Positions 1 to 12,254 of a DNA stretch of 64,000 nt are shown here, piece after piece (the first letter of the stretch is position 1; each line of letters opens with the position of its first letter). Location: contig CM037590.1 of NCBI GenBank assembly GCA_021018995.1, forward strand, positions 69,473,597 through 69,537,596, in the 5' to 3' direction. This DNA comes from Chloranthus sessilifolius. Its lineage: Eukaryota > Streptophyta > Magnoliopsida > Chloranthales > Chloranthaceae. The notes below the pieces were generated by a model. That model made no database searches, was not told the origin of the DNA, and saw only the letters and a program-made list of their open reading frames with translations. Position numbers and translations under genes: made by a program.

Positions 1-430
1 GAGTGATCTTATTTTGCATTGTGAGATGTAAAATACATTCGCAGTTGAATTGGAGATCACTTAGTGTAGTCTGTGCTGCATACTGTCCAGTCTATGCTGC
101 AAACTGCCCTAGGGTGACCGTAAACTGCACTAGGGTGAGAGATACCTATTTGAGTGTTTTTCAATGCATTGTGACGTGAAAACTACACTCGCAGTGTAGT
201 TGGAGATCACCTAGTGCAGTTTGCGCTGCAAACTACCCTAGGGTGGCACAAACTGCACTAGGCTGAGGCGAATGTATTATTGAGTTATCTTATTTTACAT
301 TGTGAGTTATAAAATACATCCACGGTGCAATTGGAGATCACCTAGTGCAGTCTGCATTGTAAACTGTCCAGTCTGTGTTGTAAACTATCCTAGGGTGGCG
401 TAAACTGTACTAGGGTGACCGTAAATTATA
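1..430 (+). repeat. Left terminal array of the MULE (130-150 bp units)
   Basis: Three units begin near 1, 152 and 282 with GAGTGATCTT/GAGTGTTTTT/GAGTTATCTT. Each contains GCATTGTGA, a block like GGAGATCACCTAGTGCAG, a TGCAAACT..CCCTAGGGTG segment and AACTGCACTAGG. The spacing alternates between about 130 and 150 bp because some units carry an extra 20-bp GTGACCGTAAACTGCACTAGG block. The same family recurs inverted at 12255-12995. Confidence 0.85.
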
Positions 431-839
431 CTAAAAGTGTTCTTATTTACTTGTTGTGGGTCTTTACTTATTGTTGATACCTTTCTAATGCAAGCCACTT
501 CTGAGTATTGTACCTAAGTTTCTAAGTTTATGAGCAATAAGTATTGGTCGGGTGCTGGTTTATGAATAATACATACTTGTTGGTACATTTGAGAATGATC
601 GTGTCGTGTGTGATTGAATAAAGTAAATAAAAAATATTCATTTATTGGGAATATATAGTTGAATAGTTATACCGGTCGATTTATGATATTAATCTATTTC
701 CCCTTGTTTTTAGGTCTTCGTAAATCAAGGATTAGAGCAATGGTAATATAATTTGATATTATTTATATTTTTTTCAATCATGATATCTCTTTCATATATG
801 AAAGCTTATCCTTCTGCTTTTATTTTTGCTCCCGATAGG

Positions 840-3800
840 CTCATCCGCGTGCTAGATGTACTATAAAATCAAACATCTTTCGGCTTGAGAGATGTCTGAG
901 ATACTTGCGCCGCGATTGTGAAGAGAGTATTTATAATTCTTGCTATGGTCAATTTGTAGGTGTTAGTGGATTCAAATTCGCAAATTCCATTTTCACATGT
1001 ATATTAAAGAGATATAGTGTTCCGAACTTAGTAATAATCGGTGAAATTATCTACCAAATCGATCCTATAGACATTGCGTTGACTATGAGACTGAGAGTTG
1101 TCGGGACATTTCGATAGAGTTTGACCTACAAGCGATAAAGCCCACGTCTCTTATTGGGAGATTTTTTCCTGAGCATGCAACCTCGGTTAACGTCGATGAC
1201 ATAGAGGCTGTTTTTGAATAAGAGCTTGGGGTAGAGGACTACATGAAATTGAAACTCTACTTCGTTCTTGTAGTTTTTTTGCTATCAAATAAATCTGATT
1301 AATTAGATAAGAAAAATATACATCTTGTAGACGAATTAAATAGATTTTATAAGTATCTTTGGAGGCTTGTTGTCTGCAACACACTACCTGTAGAGATGCA
1401 AAATGTCGCTAAGTTCAACTTGGACAACTTCTACAATATGTATGGATGTGTCATAGCTGTGCAGGTAAGCCTTATATCTTTTAATGTTTGAATTTTATAT
1501 ACATCAAAAATTTATTTTTATGTTCTTATGATTAAATTGAAAGTTTCAATTATTTTTTAACGTTTGTAGTTGTGGGCGTATGAGCATTTAAACTTTACTG
1601 CCCCGCCTGTAAGAGATGGACCACAATATTCGCGGTTCATCCGATGGAACTACTATAATGTTCCTCCATACATGCGAGCAATGACGTTAAAGTTTGAGGA
1701 ATGCAAATTGGTATTAAGACTTACTACGATTATTGATTTCAGGAATGCAAACTTGTGCTTTAGCATAATTTACTTTGCATTCATTTTGTCTGTGTTAGGC
1801 ATCCTTCCAACTCACCCCTACCTAGGAGTTAGGAATTGAGATCATTCCTAAGGCTTGGGATAATAGGCATCTCATGATAATGTACTGTTCTTTTAATATT
1901 TTTCATTCGACTATTTAACACACGTATCATGTGTTAAATGCTCATAAGAAGGTCTTTTAGGTTCCTCTGGAGATGGCCGCTACACTTCTTCCTCTTTCAC
2001 CGACTTTTTTACCTACTTGTTCGTCCGAGCATAATATAAGTAACTGTTAAAGTGATGTTTTTTCTGTTGCGTGAGCTATAAGTTATAATATATTATACTT
2101 ACTGTCATTGATAGGTGAAAGTTAGAGATTTAAAAAGAAAAGAGAGGGAAGAAGAAGAAGAAAAAATTGAGGGAGAGGGAGAGGAAGGAAAGCAAGAGAG
2201 ACACTACTTCAGAAGCAAGGAAACAAGGAAGAGAATAAGAAATCAACTCTCTCAAATGTTCACAGAGGATGCTTCGCTTAAGGAGAGGCTAAAATCTCAT
2301 GAAAAACTCTTACGAAAAAATAAGGTGAAAATAAGAGTGTTATGTGAAATAGTTCGCAAAAATGATGTGGAAATGAGAGAGCTGCGTGACAGGCTCATTG
2401 CGGTGGAGTAAGCTATGAGTGTCAAATCTGTTTACATGCACCTTTTATATTTCATTGCAGTCTATAAATTCTTTTAATAAAGATTGCACTTTCCTAACAT
2501 TGACAAGTTATTGTCATTCAGGACCTTCATATGGGTTGCAGCCCTAGCATACCTTATCGACACACTCTAGTCCCAACACTACCATGCCAACAGATAAAAG
2601 CCTTGCGACCGAACCCACGGTAGGTTTAAAGGTAACAGTCTTTTCACATAATTTTTTTACTACATGGAATCTATTTGGTTGTATTCTGTGTTGGAAATAA
2701 CGATATTTTATTTTGCTTAATTTTGTAAAGCTGGACTTGGTCTTGCAGAGCATGTTAGATTTGAGTGCTCCTATTGCAGTAACACATATTCACATAGTTG
2801 ATTCCTATGTTACATATTTTTATGTTATACTTTTGATTTCAATAGCATTCAGTCCCTATCATATTGATAGTCACACCTCATGTGCTGGCAAAAGAGCACA
2901 AAATCGTTATCATTACCGACTCGAGTAAGCAACAACCAAGGAAGGTTAAATGTGAAGTTTTTTGCGGCCTATTCTACTATGATTTATTTTTTACCCATCA
3001 TTCTTATGAAGAAGATGATAATAAATAATATTTTCACATCGATTTTAGATCGAAGAGAAAGTTTTGAAGGAAATTGAGAAACGAGTTAGGCCACTATCAA
3101 AATATTTGAAGTCCCCTTTTGTCAGCGTTAACAGTAGAGGGAGGATTGTGGAGGAGCCAACATATACTTCCACTCTTGTTGCCGGTCTCCACACCCCCTA
3201 CAGCCTTTAACAGGCGAGGAGGAGGTCTTCTTATCAAATTTGATTAATGTACCACACCCTTCGACGTAAGTAGCACCATATCCTTAAGAAAGTCATTTCC
3301 ACCCTTGAAAAAGTCATGCCTAACATAAGATCCTACTAATTGTAGGAAATGATGCATATGTATTGGGGGGCCATAGAGTTTAGTACGCAGACTTGCAGTA
3401 TACTGTTAGAGAAAATTGGTTGACCAACGATGTAAGGCTCCCCTTTTGTAACATACTCTTTCCTCTTAGTAGCATCTATTAAAACTTATATGCGTATGTG
3501 AACTAATAAATAATTCTGATTGATATAGGTTCTAAACTCACTTTTGATATTAATGAAAAATCTAGAGTGTGAATATCCAAATCTCTTCAAGAGATGTTAC
3601 TTCATGAATTCATACTTCGTGCTAATGGGCACAATATCAACATATTTCATTTCCTTCTACTTATTTTACTTCGCTTGTTAGTAATGTTTAAGAATTTACC
3701 GTAATGCAGAATATGCTACAAGCTGAGTTATTTTCATTTATAAAATGGGTAAAGAGCAAAACAGGCAGTGTTACAGTTCGTGACCCGGTTACATGCCTAA

Positions 3801-4380
3801 AATCTTACTGCTGGTCTACTAACCTTTGGGTGCTACTAGAAGAAGTTGAGTTTCTGGAGAACAATATGGTAACTTTCTTCATTATATGTATGATTTATCC
3901 TGACATTTCACATGCCCTATTTTTAAGAGAATAACTTTAGTTGCAAATATGTCTAGGTATTCATGTCTTACCAAATAGGCCGCGCACTAGGCTCTAGCTA
4001 TTTGCAAATCTCGCTTCCACACGATTCAAGTTCTTGATAGCATGGAAAACAATGTCTTGCAGTATTGGAAGATCGAGCTGAATTGTTTGGTAATCCTATC
4101 ATCTTTGATGAACTAAACTTTTCTACTACATAGGTCCATAGTGATTAATATTTCATATTTTAGTATATTATATTTTTTGTAGACTGATGGTCTCTCCAAG
4201 CTATTATTTCTTTCAAGGCAAGAAGAATTTTCTGACCTATAGCCTGATCAGTGGGAGGTGAGTCAGATATATGATCGACCCTTGCAGAACATTCGTAATA
4301 AGCATGATTGCGGATATTTTATGATCATGTACATGGAGTACCGTTGTAGGGGATTACCTTTCGCGTTTTCTCAAGTAAAA
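840..4380 (+). pseudogene. MULE-borne DUF1985/Ulp1-like (C48 peptidase) gene, interrupted
   Basis: Successive segments match the plant DUF1985-Ulp1 architecture. About 890-1130 gives LRRDCEESIYNSCYGQF, a DUF1985-like start. 1220-1460 gives a MKLKLYFVLVVFLL-type segment and KYLWRLVV. An intron ending in TTTGTAG precedes 1570-1715 (LWAYEHLNFTAPPV, SRFIRWNYYNVPP), the W-AYE and RW signature of DUF1985. 2115-2411 is a Lys/Glu-rich coiled region. About 3060-3170 gives a KYLKSPFV-type segment. 3705-3870 and 4180-4377 belong to the protease; HDCGYFMIMYMEY carries the Asp-Cys-Gly catalytic cysteine motif of C48 peptidases. Stops interrupt the frame, for example at 1219-1221 (TAA) and 4240-4242 (TAG), so it is scored as a pseudogene. 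In the family the protease is thought to act on SUMO-like substrates; its role for the transposon is unproven. Confidence 0.65.
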
Positions 4381-5527
4381 TCAATAATTATTATAAACAA
4401 ATTAAAATTACGAAACTTTATCATTGAACCTTATGTTCGTTTCTCTACAATAGAGGTATCCAAATTGAACCAAAACCAATATTTTTGGTTTTCGGTTTTA
4501 GCTATATATTTTGAACTCTTATATCTTATTAAACATGACAATTTTTAGCGAAATTTGAAGACTTCTATATAGTACTATATGTTAGACATCATTTTTTAGA
4601 ATTTATGCATAATTCCATAGCTTGAATGATTACATATTTAATTCATGGTTTCTATCACTATAATTTTTTTAATAAAGCATGAAAATGATTTGAATAGAGA
4701 TTGAACCCTGCTTGAACAGTTATTTAAACCAGTGTTTGATAGAAGCCAAACCAGAGTCACCTCGTCTTCTAAATATTATTAGATGACTTCTTCAAAGGCC
4801 AGTCTTCTCACAGAAGACACCCCACCCCATCCGCCCACCTACCAACTCACAGAAGACACCCCACCCATCTCTCATGCCAGGATCTGAAATCTAGGGCACA
4901 ACATATTGCGAGCATCAAGTTATATGTTATGGAGTAACATGTGTAGTTATATAATAATATGGGCTGTGATTGGGAAAGAGCAACTCTTTGCTCTGACGCA
5001 GAGCACTTTAGTATGGGGCCTCCAAAGAGCAACCCTAAGCACATCCATTATTACTATGATAACTGATCCATTCACTCTCAATTGGTTGTTGCACAACCAT
5101 TTATAACATGCAAAATAGTGGAAGTACATATTTGACTATTGTGATAGCAGCAATTATAGAAAACATGCATGAAATTTATTGATCTTCTGTTTCCTTCCAA
5201 AGATGATGTGTTATAATTGTAATCACGAGTAATCAGTAAAACCAATAGCTTTAAAGCTTCATGTCGTTCAGTAGTTGTATATTAATATGAAAAGCAATAT
5301 GAATCCCATCCTTAATAATTAATGGCTGAAATTGATGTTAGCCTTTGTTATTTAGTATGATTGATTAGTATTTCCTAGGTCTAATATTCTGATTTTGTAG
5401 TTTGGACGTGAGTATTTGAAAATTTCTGAAATCTGTGATTTTCTAGTTTGACTGAACACTTAGAGGATGTAGTGTACGGGGGGATCACGCACGGAATGCA
5501 CCACATATTTTTTCATATATATATATA
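4381..5527. other. Non-coding interior of the MULE
   Basis: This is AT-rich DNA after the Ulp1-like segment. A short duplicated CACAGAAGACACCCCACCC motif at about 4810-4865 is the only structure noticed. No gene or RNA was recognised. Confidence 0.5.
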
Positions 5528-6174
5528 GGAAAAGGTGTCCATCCTCCAAGCTTCCACGTGGAGCTCCACGTGGCACCCAAAATATTGTTTTGATGCCACA
5601 TGGAGCTCGGGTATATTGCTTAAATCATCTTTGACAAAAAAATTAATTGAAAACTCATTTCCACCGTGTGTTTTTTGAACCGTTAAATGTGGACCAATGA
5701 AACCTGTCAAATTTTGACTTGTGAGTTAAAAAAAAAAATTTCAATTTTTTTTAAATATTAATCTAAACCGTCCACATGTGCTCCATGTGCATCTTGGAGG
5801 ACGGTCATCATCCTCCATGGGAGGACGGTCACCGTCCTCCAAGGTCCACATGGAGGTACACATGACACCCAAAACACTCTTTAGTTGCCACGTGGAACGG
5901 GTGGATGGTTTAGATTAATTAAAAAAAAAAAAAATTCAATTTTTTTAAAACAAAGCATAAGTCAATATTTGACTAGTTTCAATAGTCTATATTTCACGGT
6001 TCAAAAAATACATGGTAGAGATGAGTTTTAATTTTAATTTTTTTTTAAAAAATGATCTAAGCAATGCATTCGAGGTTCATGTGGCATTGAAACAATGTTT
6101 TGGATGCCACGTGGACCTCCACCTGGATCCTTGGAGGACAGTGACCGTCCTCCCATGGAGGATGGACACCTTTT

Positions 6175-6176
<2 letters not shown>
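5528..6176. mobile_element. Foldback/MITE element, 649 bp, nested in the MULE
   Basis: The ends are perfect inverted repeats: GGAAAAGGTGTCCATCCTCC at 5528-5547 and its complement at 6157-6176. The two halves remain complementary far inward (for example TGCCACGTGGA..CTCCACGTGG, CACGGTTCAAAAAA and AGTCAATATTTGAC against their partners). The whole can fold into a hairpin with arms of roughly 300 bp around a centre near 5825. Both ends abut (TA)n, so a TA target duplication is likely but cannot be proved. There is no coding capacity. Confidence 0.75.

Positions 6177-6217
<41 letters not shown>
6177..6217 (+). repeat. (TA)n microsatellite at the right end of the foldback element
   Basis: About 20 TA units directly abut the terminal inverted repeat of the 5528-6176 element. 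Confidence 0.95.
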
Positions 6218-6219
<2 letters not shown>

Positions 6220-6346
6220 CAGACAATAGATCTTGACATCATGGTGCACCTATTAGATGATCAAATGTTGATTCAATGTGACACACATCGCCAAAATGAC
6301 TGTCTGATAGGTACGCCTGTGATCATGATCAATTTTGGACAAATGG

Positions 6347-6454
6347 CAGGTCTCTAAGGCTGAGTTTCGCATAGCTTTTTGTCAGGTCTCTAAGGCTGAG
6401 TTTCGCGTAACTTTTTATCAGGTCTCTAAGGCTGAGTTTCACATAGAGCCGGAT
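6347..6454 (+). repeat. Three tandem copies of a 36-bp repeat
   Basis: CAGGTCTCTAAGGCTGAGTT begins at 6347, 6383 and 6419, an exact 36-bp period. Copies differ by a few bases in the TTTCGCATAGCTTTTTGT half. It lies inside the MULE and has no open frame. Confidence 0.85.
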
Positions 6455-7408
6455 ATACTTGCTTTAGGAGTCTCCCCTTCTCCTTACTAACTCTTTGCAA
6501 GCGACGACCATGCATAAAGAATGAATTCATTTAAAAAGCAAAAAAGATGATGCAATTAAAGTATAAAACTATAAAAGAAATCTTTTTTTTAAATTTATTT
6601 AACTGTGGTACAAAGAATGATTAGTTCTTTCAGAAAATTAGTTAAAATTTTCAAGTTTAATTTGAGAACATATAGCCATTATATATTTGCATCTAAAGTA
6701 ATAGTAATGGTTTCTTTTTCTAATTTTTTTTTTTATAGAAGTAATAATGGCTTCTTACTCCTAAACTTGTAAAACATAAATTTAATATAATAGTTTATTA
6801 AAATTTACATGTATTTGCTTATCCTTATAATTACCGTCTGCTTTGTCCTCTTTAAACATTATCATATCCTACTTTTTCATTTTATGATGCCTAGAACCAT
6901 CCATTAGGACCATTACTGAAATCATTTTATATGCAATACAATTTTTTTTCATCGCTTAGAAGGAAATTAGTAACGTACAAGATTGGAAGGAATGAACCTT
7001 TGAAAGAAGTACGTGCAACAGAGTTTGTGTTGGGATCGTCTTAATGTGCGTCTTGTTGGTGTAGCTGCATGTGCGAACAACGCCAACTATTCGTACGAAT
7101 GAGATATATAAATGTGAAATTAATTATAATGTGTGGGATGCCAAAAAACTTAATAATCTATGAAGATGAGAGCTTAAAAATCAATACTAACCAATCAATA
7201 ATATTGCAAATACTCTGTAGTGCTATTGCTGTAGGAAATTTACAAGCTCTTCTCCTTCATCCCAGACCAAATGGCATTTATGGTTTGATAATATGATTTT
7301 ACTATTTGGCTAATGGCGTATTTGGGAGTTCCCTATAGGGAAATGAGCATGCAAAGCTTATTTTGGTGAGATGATTTCAGATGAACGTGCAAAGCTTATT
7401 GGAAGGTT

Positions 7409-7410
<2 letters not shown>
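6455..7410. other. Non-coding interior of the MULE
   Basis: This is AT-rich sequence without recognisable domains. An open frame of about 75 codons at 7069-7296 has no supporting signal. Confidence 0.4.

Positions 7411-7471
<61 letters not shown>
7411..7471 (+). repeat. (AT)n microsatellite
   Basis: About 30 uninterrupted units, followed directly by the 170-bp direct repeat. Confidence 0.95.
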
Positions 7472-7474
<3 letters not shown>

Positions 7475-7860
7475 AATGATGGATTGTGGATGTGAGAGGA
7501 CAAAAGAGTAATTTTTTATTTTTTTTATCATCATGGATTTTGAAGGCTTTCGAAGGCAAGAGAGGGGTTTGCAGTAGCTTTTTTTTTTTTTCCCTGATCA
7601 TCAACGATTTGGAAAGGTCTAGAAGGGAACATAATGGATTGTGGATGTGAAAGGACTTTTGAAAGGACAAGAGGCCGATTCTTTTTTTTTTTCTGATCAT
7701 CATCGATTTTGAAGGCTTTGGAAGGCAAGAGAGGGGTTTCTAGTAATAAATTTTTTTTTTTTTTCCTAATCATCAACGATTTGGAAAGGTTTGGAAGGGA
7801 ACAGAGTAATTATTAAATAATTTTTTTCTGATAATGAACGATTTGGAAGGATTTCAAAGT
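7472..7860 (+). repeat. Two-copy direct repeat, period about 170 bp
   Basis: GATTTTGAAGGCTTT followed by GGCAAGAGAGGGGTTT occurs near 7535 and 7705. TCATCAACGATTTGGAAAGG occurs near 7600 and 7772. Poly-T tracts inside each copy vary in length. The array starts directly after the (TA)n tract at 7411-7471. Open frames across it are low-complexity products of the repeat. Confidence 0.7.
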
Positions 7861-9186
7861 GAAGGAAGTCAATCGAGAACCATACCTCTGTATGGAGGAG
7901 AGTCTGGAAATTGTAGTCGGTGGAGAGGAGGGTCTGCAAATCGGGTACGACACATTTAACAAACCATACCTTTCTGCAGAGGAGACGCTGGAAATTGGAG
8001 TCGATGGGGAAGATGAATTGTAAGAAGGAAACCCTAACATCAGCAACGCCATCGGTAGATGCATTTACGAAGAAACCCTTTCTCTAACTCCTCCACTATG
8101 CAGAGAAACCTTCCAATACAAAAAAAAAAGGATTATTATAGGGATGAAAATGGAAACCTAGATACGTAGGGAAAGGATTTCGGTTGTTGCCCCTTCACTT
8201 TCTACAATGACTAAAGGTTTGTTTCGGTCTTCAATGGAAAATGCCGGACCAAAGCTAGGGATTCAATTTGCTTATAGAATATAAATAGATATACTAGTCC
8301 ATAAAGAGAATTGGGTGGTTAAGAATTTCCTTGAGCCAACTTTTAAAATGGCTGAAATATCCTCAGTTTTTTAAACATATTCCTACCCTTTAAAGTTAGA
8401 TATTTTTATAAATTAAAAATGAAGTTTGTCCTCTTATGTCAATTTACTTATTTACTCCCTCAATATAAAAATTAAAGTACGAGAACGTTTATTCTATGTA
8501 CCTACTTTATAGTGTGCCACTTGATAGTTACTTTTTTTCACGTTTTCTGAAGCTTTTGAAAGATAGATTGTTGTTGCCTTTTATTGCTTACATGAATTTA
8601 AGTTTACTGAAAACTTCTTACACAAATGTGCTAATCATTACACTCCTGAGTTGTAAGACGGAGGATACATACTTTTTGGGTGTTTGTCCTGTGAGTATAA
8701 CATATAACGTTTCTTGTTGAAGTTTCTCTTTCACGTTGTTTAAGATTTACAAAATTTATGATCTAAGGAGAAACTTTTACACCATACTCTATACAATAGT
8801 GGTGAATGTATTTTCTAGTAGGCTATCACATCTTGTCATCATTACCTATGTAGAATAGCTTATGCAATTTTGAATGATGTTGGCTCATGCGGCACCTTAG
8901 GTGCTCTTTATCTCATATCAACTGACACCTTAGCCTGCAATATGACAAGTTAAAAAATAACTTTAGGTTAGTATTATCTACAACTATAGATTCTTTCTAC
9001 ACAACCAAATTTGTTGAGAAAAAATTTAAAGTTGGAAAGAATGTCAGGCTGCAAATAATGATACCCAAGTTAAGTAATATGCTTTCATCTACAATTATTG
9101 ACTTTTGACAACATGAAAATTCTCTACATACAGAGAGATTCTGAAAGTTGCAATTATTACCTAGTCTTCTCTTTCTTCTCCCGTAG
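7861..9186. other. Unassigned interior of the MULE
   Basis: No domain was recognised. Short open stretches such as 8496-8720 are AT-rich and lack splice or domain support. The final 200 bases could contain an exon upstream of the 9187-9690 frame. Confidence 0.3.
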
Positions 9187-9690
9187 AAGACAAGGAAAGA
9201 TCGGAATTGGGGAGTGTTCCTGACCACCGCGATGTCATGCCGTCGCTGCAAAGCCGATCGATTTATTCTGAACAGAGTCTACAAATTTTGCATCATGAAT
9301 CAGGAGGCCTTCCCATTCAGCGATAGTTTCTATACCATGTACATCATCGAGGACATCTTCAAACTTCACGAACCATATTTATCCCCTTTTGAGGGAGATG
9401 ATATGTGCGATATTCCACCTTACAATGCTCTAGAGCAAATAAACGAGCAACGCCTAAGGGCGACTGAGCTACTGGCAGTAAATGACCTTTCGACATATGC
9501 CCAATGGATTATGGATAAATTTGAATTTACGTTTCACAATAAATTCTTGTTTATGTTTGGCCCGTCAATGTGGTCCTCCGACCAATCGGATGTAATTTTC
9601 CTACAGTCTTATAGTCGTGGAAAAATAAAACTACATCCTGAGAACCAGTATAAGACATTTTGTGTTGATGCAACCCAATATTTCGACTGA
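9187..9690 (+). CDS. Unidentified open reading frame in the MULE, possible last exon
   Basis: The frame is open from 9187 to the TGA at 9688-9690. It begins right after a textbook splice acceptor, a pyrimidine-rich CTTCTCTTTCTTCTCCCGTAG. It could also start at ATG 9232 (MSCRRCKADRF). The product is Cys-containing near its start, moderately charged, and includes DIPPYNALEQINEQRLRATE and WIMDKFEFTFHNKFLFMFGP. I recognise no family. It may be a third MULE gene or a captured host exon. A possible upstream exon lies around 9005-9075 (EKKFKVGKNVRLQ in one frame). Conservation of this frame inside otherwise decayed DNA is the reason to list it. Confidence 0.4.
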   Translation, partial: KTRKDRNWGVFLTTAMSCRRCKADRFILNRVYKFCIMNQEAFPFSDSFYTMYIIEDIFKLHEPYLSPFEGDDMCDIPPYNALEQINEQRLRATELLAVNDLSTYAQWIMDKFEFTFHNKFLFMFGPSMWSSDQSDVIFLQSYSRGKIKLHPENQYKTFCVDATQYFD

Positions 9691-10279
9691 TTAGTAGACA
9701 TATAATTTTACTATTTTCTATTTACATCGTATTAAGTGTTGAACCTTCCTATCTTCTATTATTTCCTACTCGAGTAAATTTTAATTACTTTATTATGTAG
9801 ATGTAATTTAGAACCATCACCAATCTGTAGTTTCATTTACATGCTATCTTATTAATTTAATGTTATCTCGGTTTGATACTTATTAAATTGATTTACTTTG
9901 CATGTTGTCATATAAATGTAAGGTTTATCTTTGTTTGATGCCTATGAAAATTGAACTCCGTCAGTATGAAGCATAAGTTGTCCACCTCAATAGATTTAAG
10001 ATAACTCCGTGAGAACTCAAAGCCCACGTGACACTGCTGCATCTAGCACTGAAACCTCTGAACAAATAAATAATCGAAAACATCAGATCGTTATAGGCTG
10101 TTCTAGATAAATGAACGAGAGCTAAAATACATAATGGATAGTAGAAGCAAGTAAGAGTTCGTGAAGAAACTTTTTAAGTGACTTTGTAGGCACTATATAT
10201 TTGTGCGGAAAAAATGGTTACCTTTAGGGGGTCTTTTGTAACTCTTTCGGTTGTGACCAACCTCCCTACAATTGGCACA

Positions 10280-12152
10280 TCACCGACATATGACCACCTC
10301 ATCAACACTTTTTTTTTTCAATGTTTTAGGCTGTCCCATTAGTATCTTAGGAACTGGTGGCATAACTATTATTTTCTCCTTATGTTCGACCCACTTATCA
10401 CTACTCAAAGTGGCATGAATAACAGACTCGTAGGACGTGCGGTACCTATCCATCATGAACCAATCTTGAACGTATAAATAAATATTTGTGCAATGATTGT
10501 TTATGGATGTCAATGCATGCTTACATGGGTGCCCAAATTATCAAATTACCGACAAGAGCATGTGCGCTTTCCTAAATGCACGGTATTTCTAGTATTTCCA
10601 ACAATTAAAAATTTATCGAAATCAGAGGGGAATATAATATACATGAACGACGTTCTATCAATTTCTTTTAGAAACTCTTCGATCTTTGGCATCATAATTG
10701 TGGTCCACTTTTTGCCCTCATTCCTTTTATTGTAAAAATATTCCATCACATTCTTATGTATACTCTCTATCAGACTAATGATCAGTAGCTCTTTAGCATC
10801 TTTGAGTATATTATTGAGACATTCATATCGTGATATGATCGTATGCTTGTAGCTCCCAACAGGAAAATGTGCTCTAGCCTAATGTTGTTTTCCAATCCGA
10901 ACAATATAGTCATACGCTTCTTTAGATATCTTTTAAATTTTATTCATTTCTTGATCAAATTCAATTTTTGTATTTGCGCCTCATCAACCACATAGATGTC
11001 TTAAAAAATAAGAAGTATGTCGTTTGTGTCACAAATGTGAGGTTGTGTAATATCAGTCACTCGATCATTATGCCTTGGCTCGCTAACAAGAGGTGTACTC
11101 CTACTTTCTCTTCCGTCAAGTTCACCCCCTTACGCTCACTACTGGTCTTTGCACTGACGGTCTCTATACTGGCATCTATACTACCTCCTCCCTCGGAGAG
11201 TATAGTAGCTTTCTCATTCTCAACTCTACCGATAATATATGCATTGCCCTCTAACACACCACACACAGAGCTGCTTATATTTTCGTTGGCTGGATCGATT
11301 TAAACATGCATTAAAATCACGTTGACTTCATTTTCACTATCTGAAACACATGTCACACCAATATGCTTGTTGACGGACGACTAATCAACTATCAACTTAA
11401 TAAATCTAATTTACGAGGTAATCTCAATACTATTATTTTAGTAGATTGAATTAACCTTTCATGTGAGGACGAAGTAGTAGTGGGCTGAGTAGTTACTGTT
11501 GTGATGAATGGGGATGAAAAAGTACGCTCCTGGTTCTTACATAAATGTAAATAAATTAGCTTAATTCAATAAACACAATCCAACAAAGACATAAGTATAT
11601 TAGCGAATTACTCAAGACCAGTAATAAGTATATTACGCACCTTTTAATATTTTGACTACTCATGTGGGTGAAGGGAGTTTGATATATAGTAGTCGATACA
11701 CTTGCAACTTTGTTACGCTGAGTCTCAAACACCTTTGATAATGATGTAGCGAAAAGAGACTTGGTCGGAGTTAAGCTGTCAGAGAAATTAGTTAAAGGAT
11801 ATATATGACAATCACTGTCTTGTTCAATAGGAGCTTTCTGTACGTAAATACATATACTATACCTGAAAAACTATGGATAATGCGTCATCTCAACCACGTC
11901 ATTAAGGTCTACCACATACTTTTCTCTTCTTACTTGTGGCATTACGTAACTAAGCTTTAATTTTGTATCTTTGATATGAAATTTAGTCACCTCATGTATT
12001 TTGACAATTAAATATTTCAAACTTATCTCTTTCTCCACAACCAATACTTTTCTGTTTTCGACCTTATACACCGGTTTTGTAGAGTCGGAATCATTTAATC
12101 GTCCGTTATAAAAGCATAATAAACAAACTTTATCTTCGGATGTAGCCATCAT
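10280..12152 (-). pseudogene. MULE transposase fragments (N-terminal domain and SWIM-finger end)
   Basis: The N-terminal piece (12152-11871) begins MMATSEDKVCLLCFYNGRL and has the beta-grasp-like N-terminal domain seen in plant MURA-type transposases. The distal piece (about 10990-10280) shows the standard MULE order: YKHTIISRYECLNNILKDAK, then EYFYNKRNEGKKWTT, then the SWIM zinc finger HLGKRTCSCRQFDNLGTH, and finally a tail ending MPPVPKILMGQPKTLKKKS, like the PP...GRPKKKR tail of the family. Between 11870 and 11000 there is too little sequence for the DDE catalytic core and I find no match to it, which suggests an internal deletion. Transcription would be leftward, opposite to the Ulp1-like gene. 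Confidence 0.7.
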
Positions 12153-12254
12153 TTACATCTACTAAAAATGATTGTGATCAAAATAAAATTAAGTTAGGCT
12201 AATCGCTAGAGAGTCTAACTATATTAGAAATTATTAACAAGGATAACCGAATTT

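Noticed and set aside
1-430. Spaced repeats resembling a CRISPR array
   Set aside because: Units are 130-150 bp, imperfect, and mirrored at 12255-12995 as transposon ends. The context is a plant nuclear genome.
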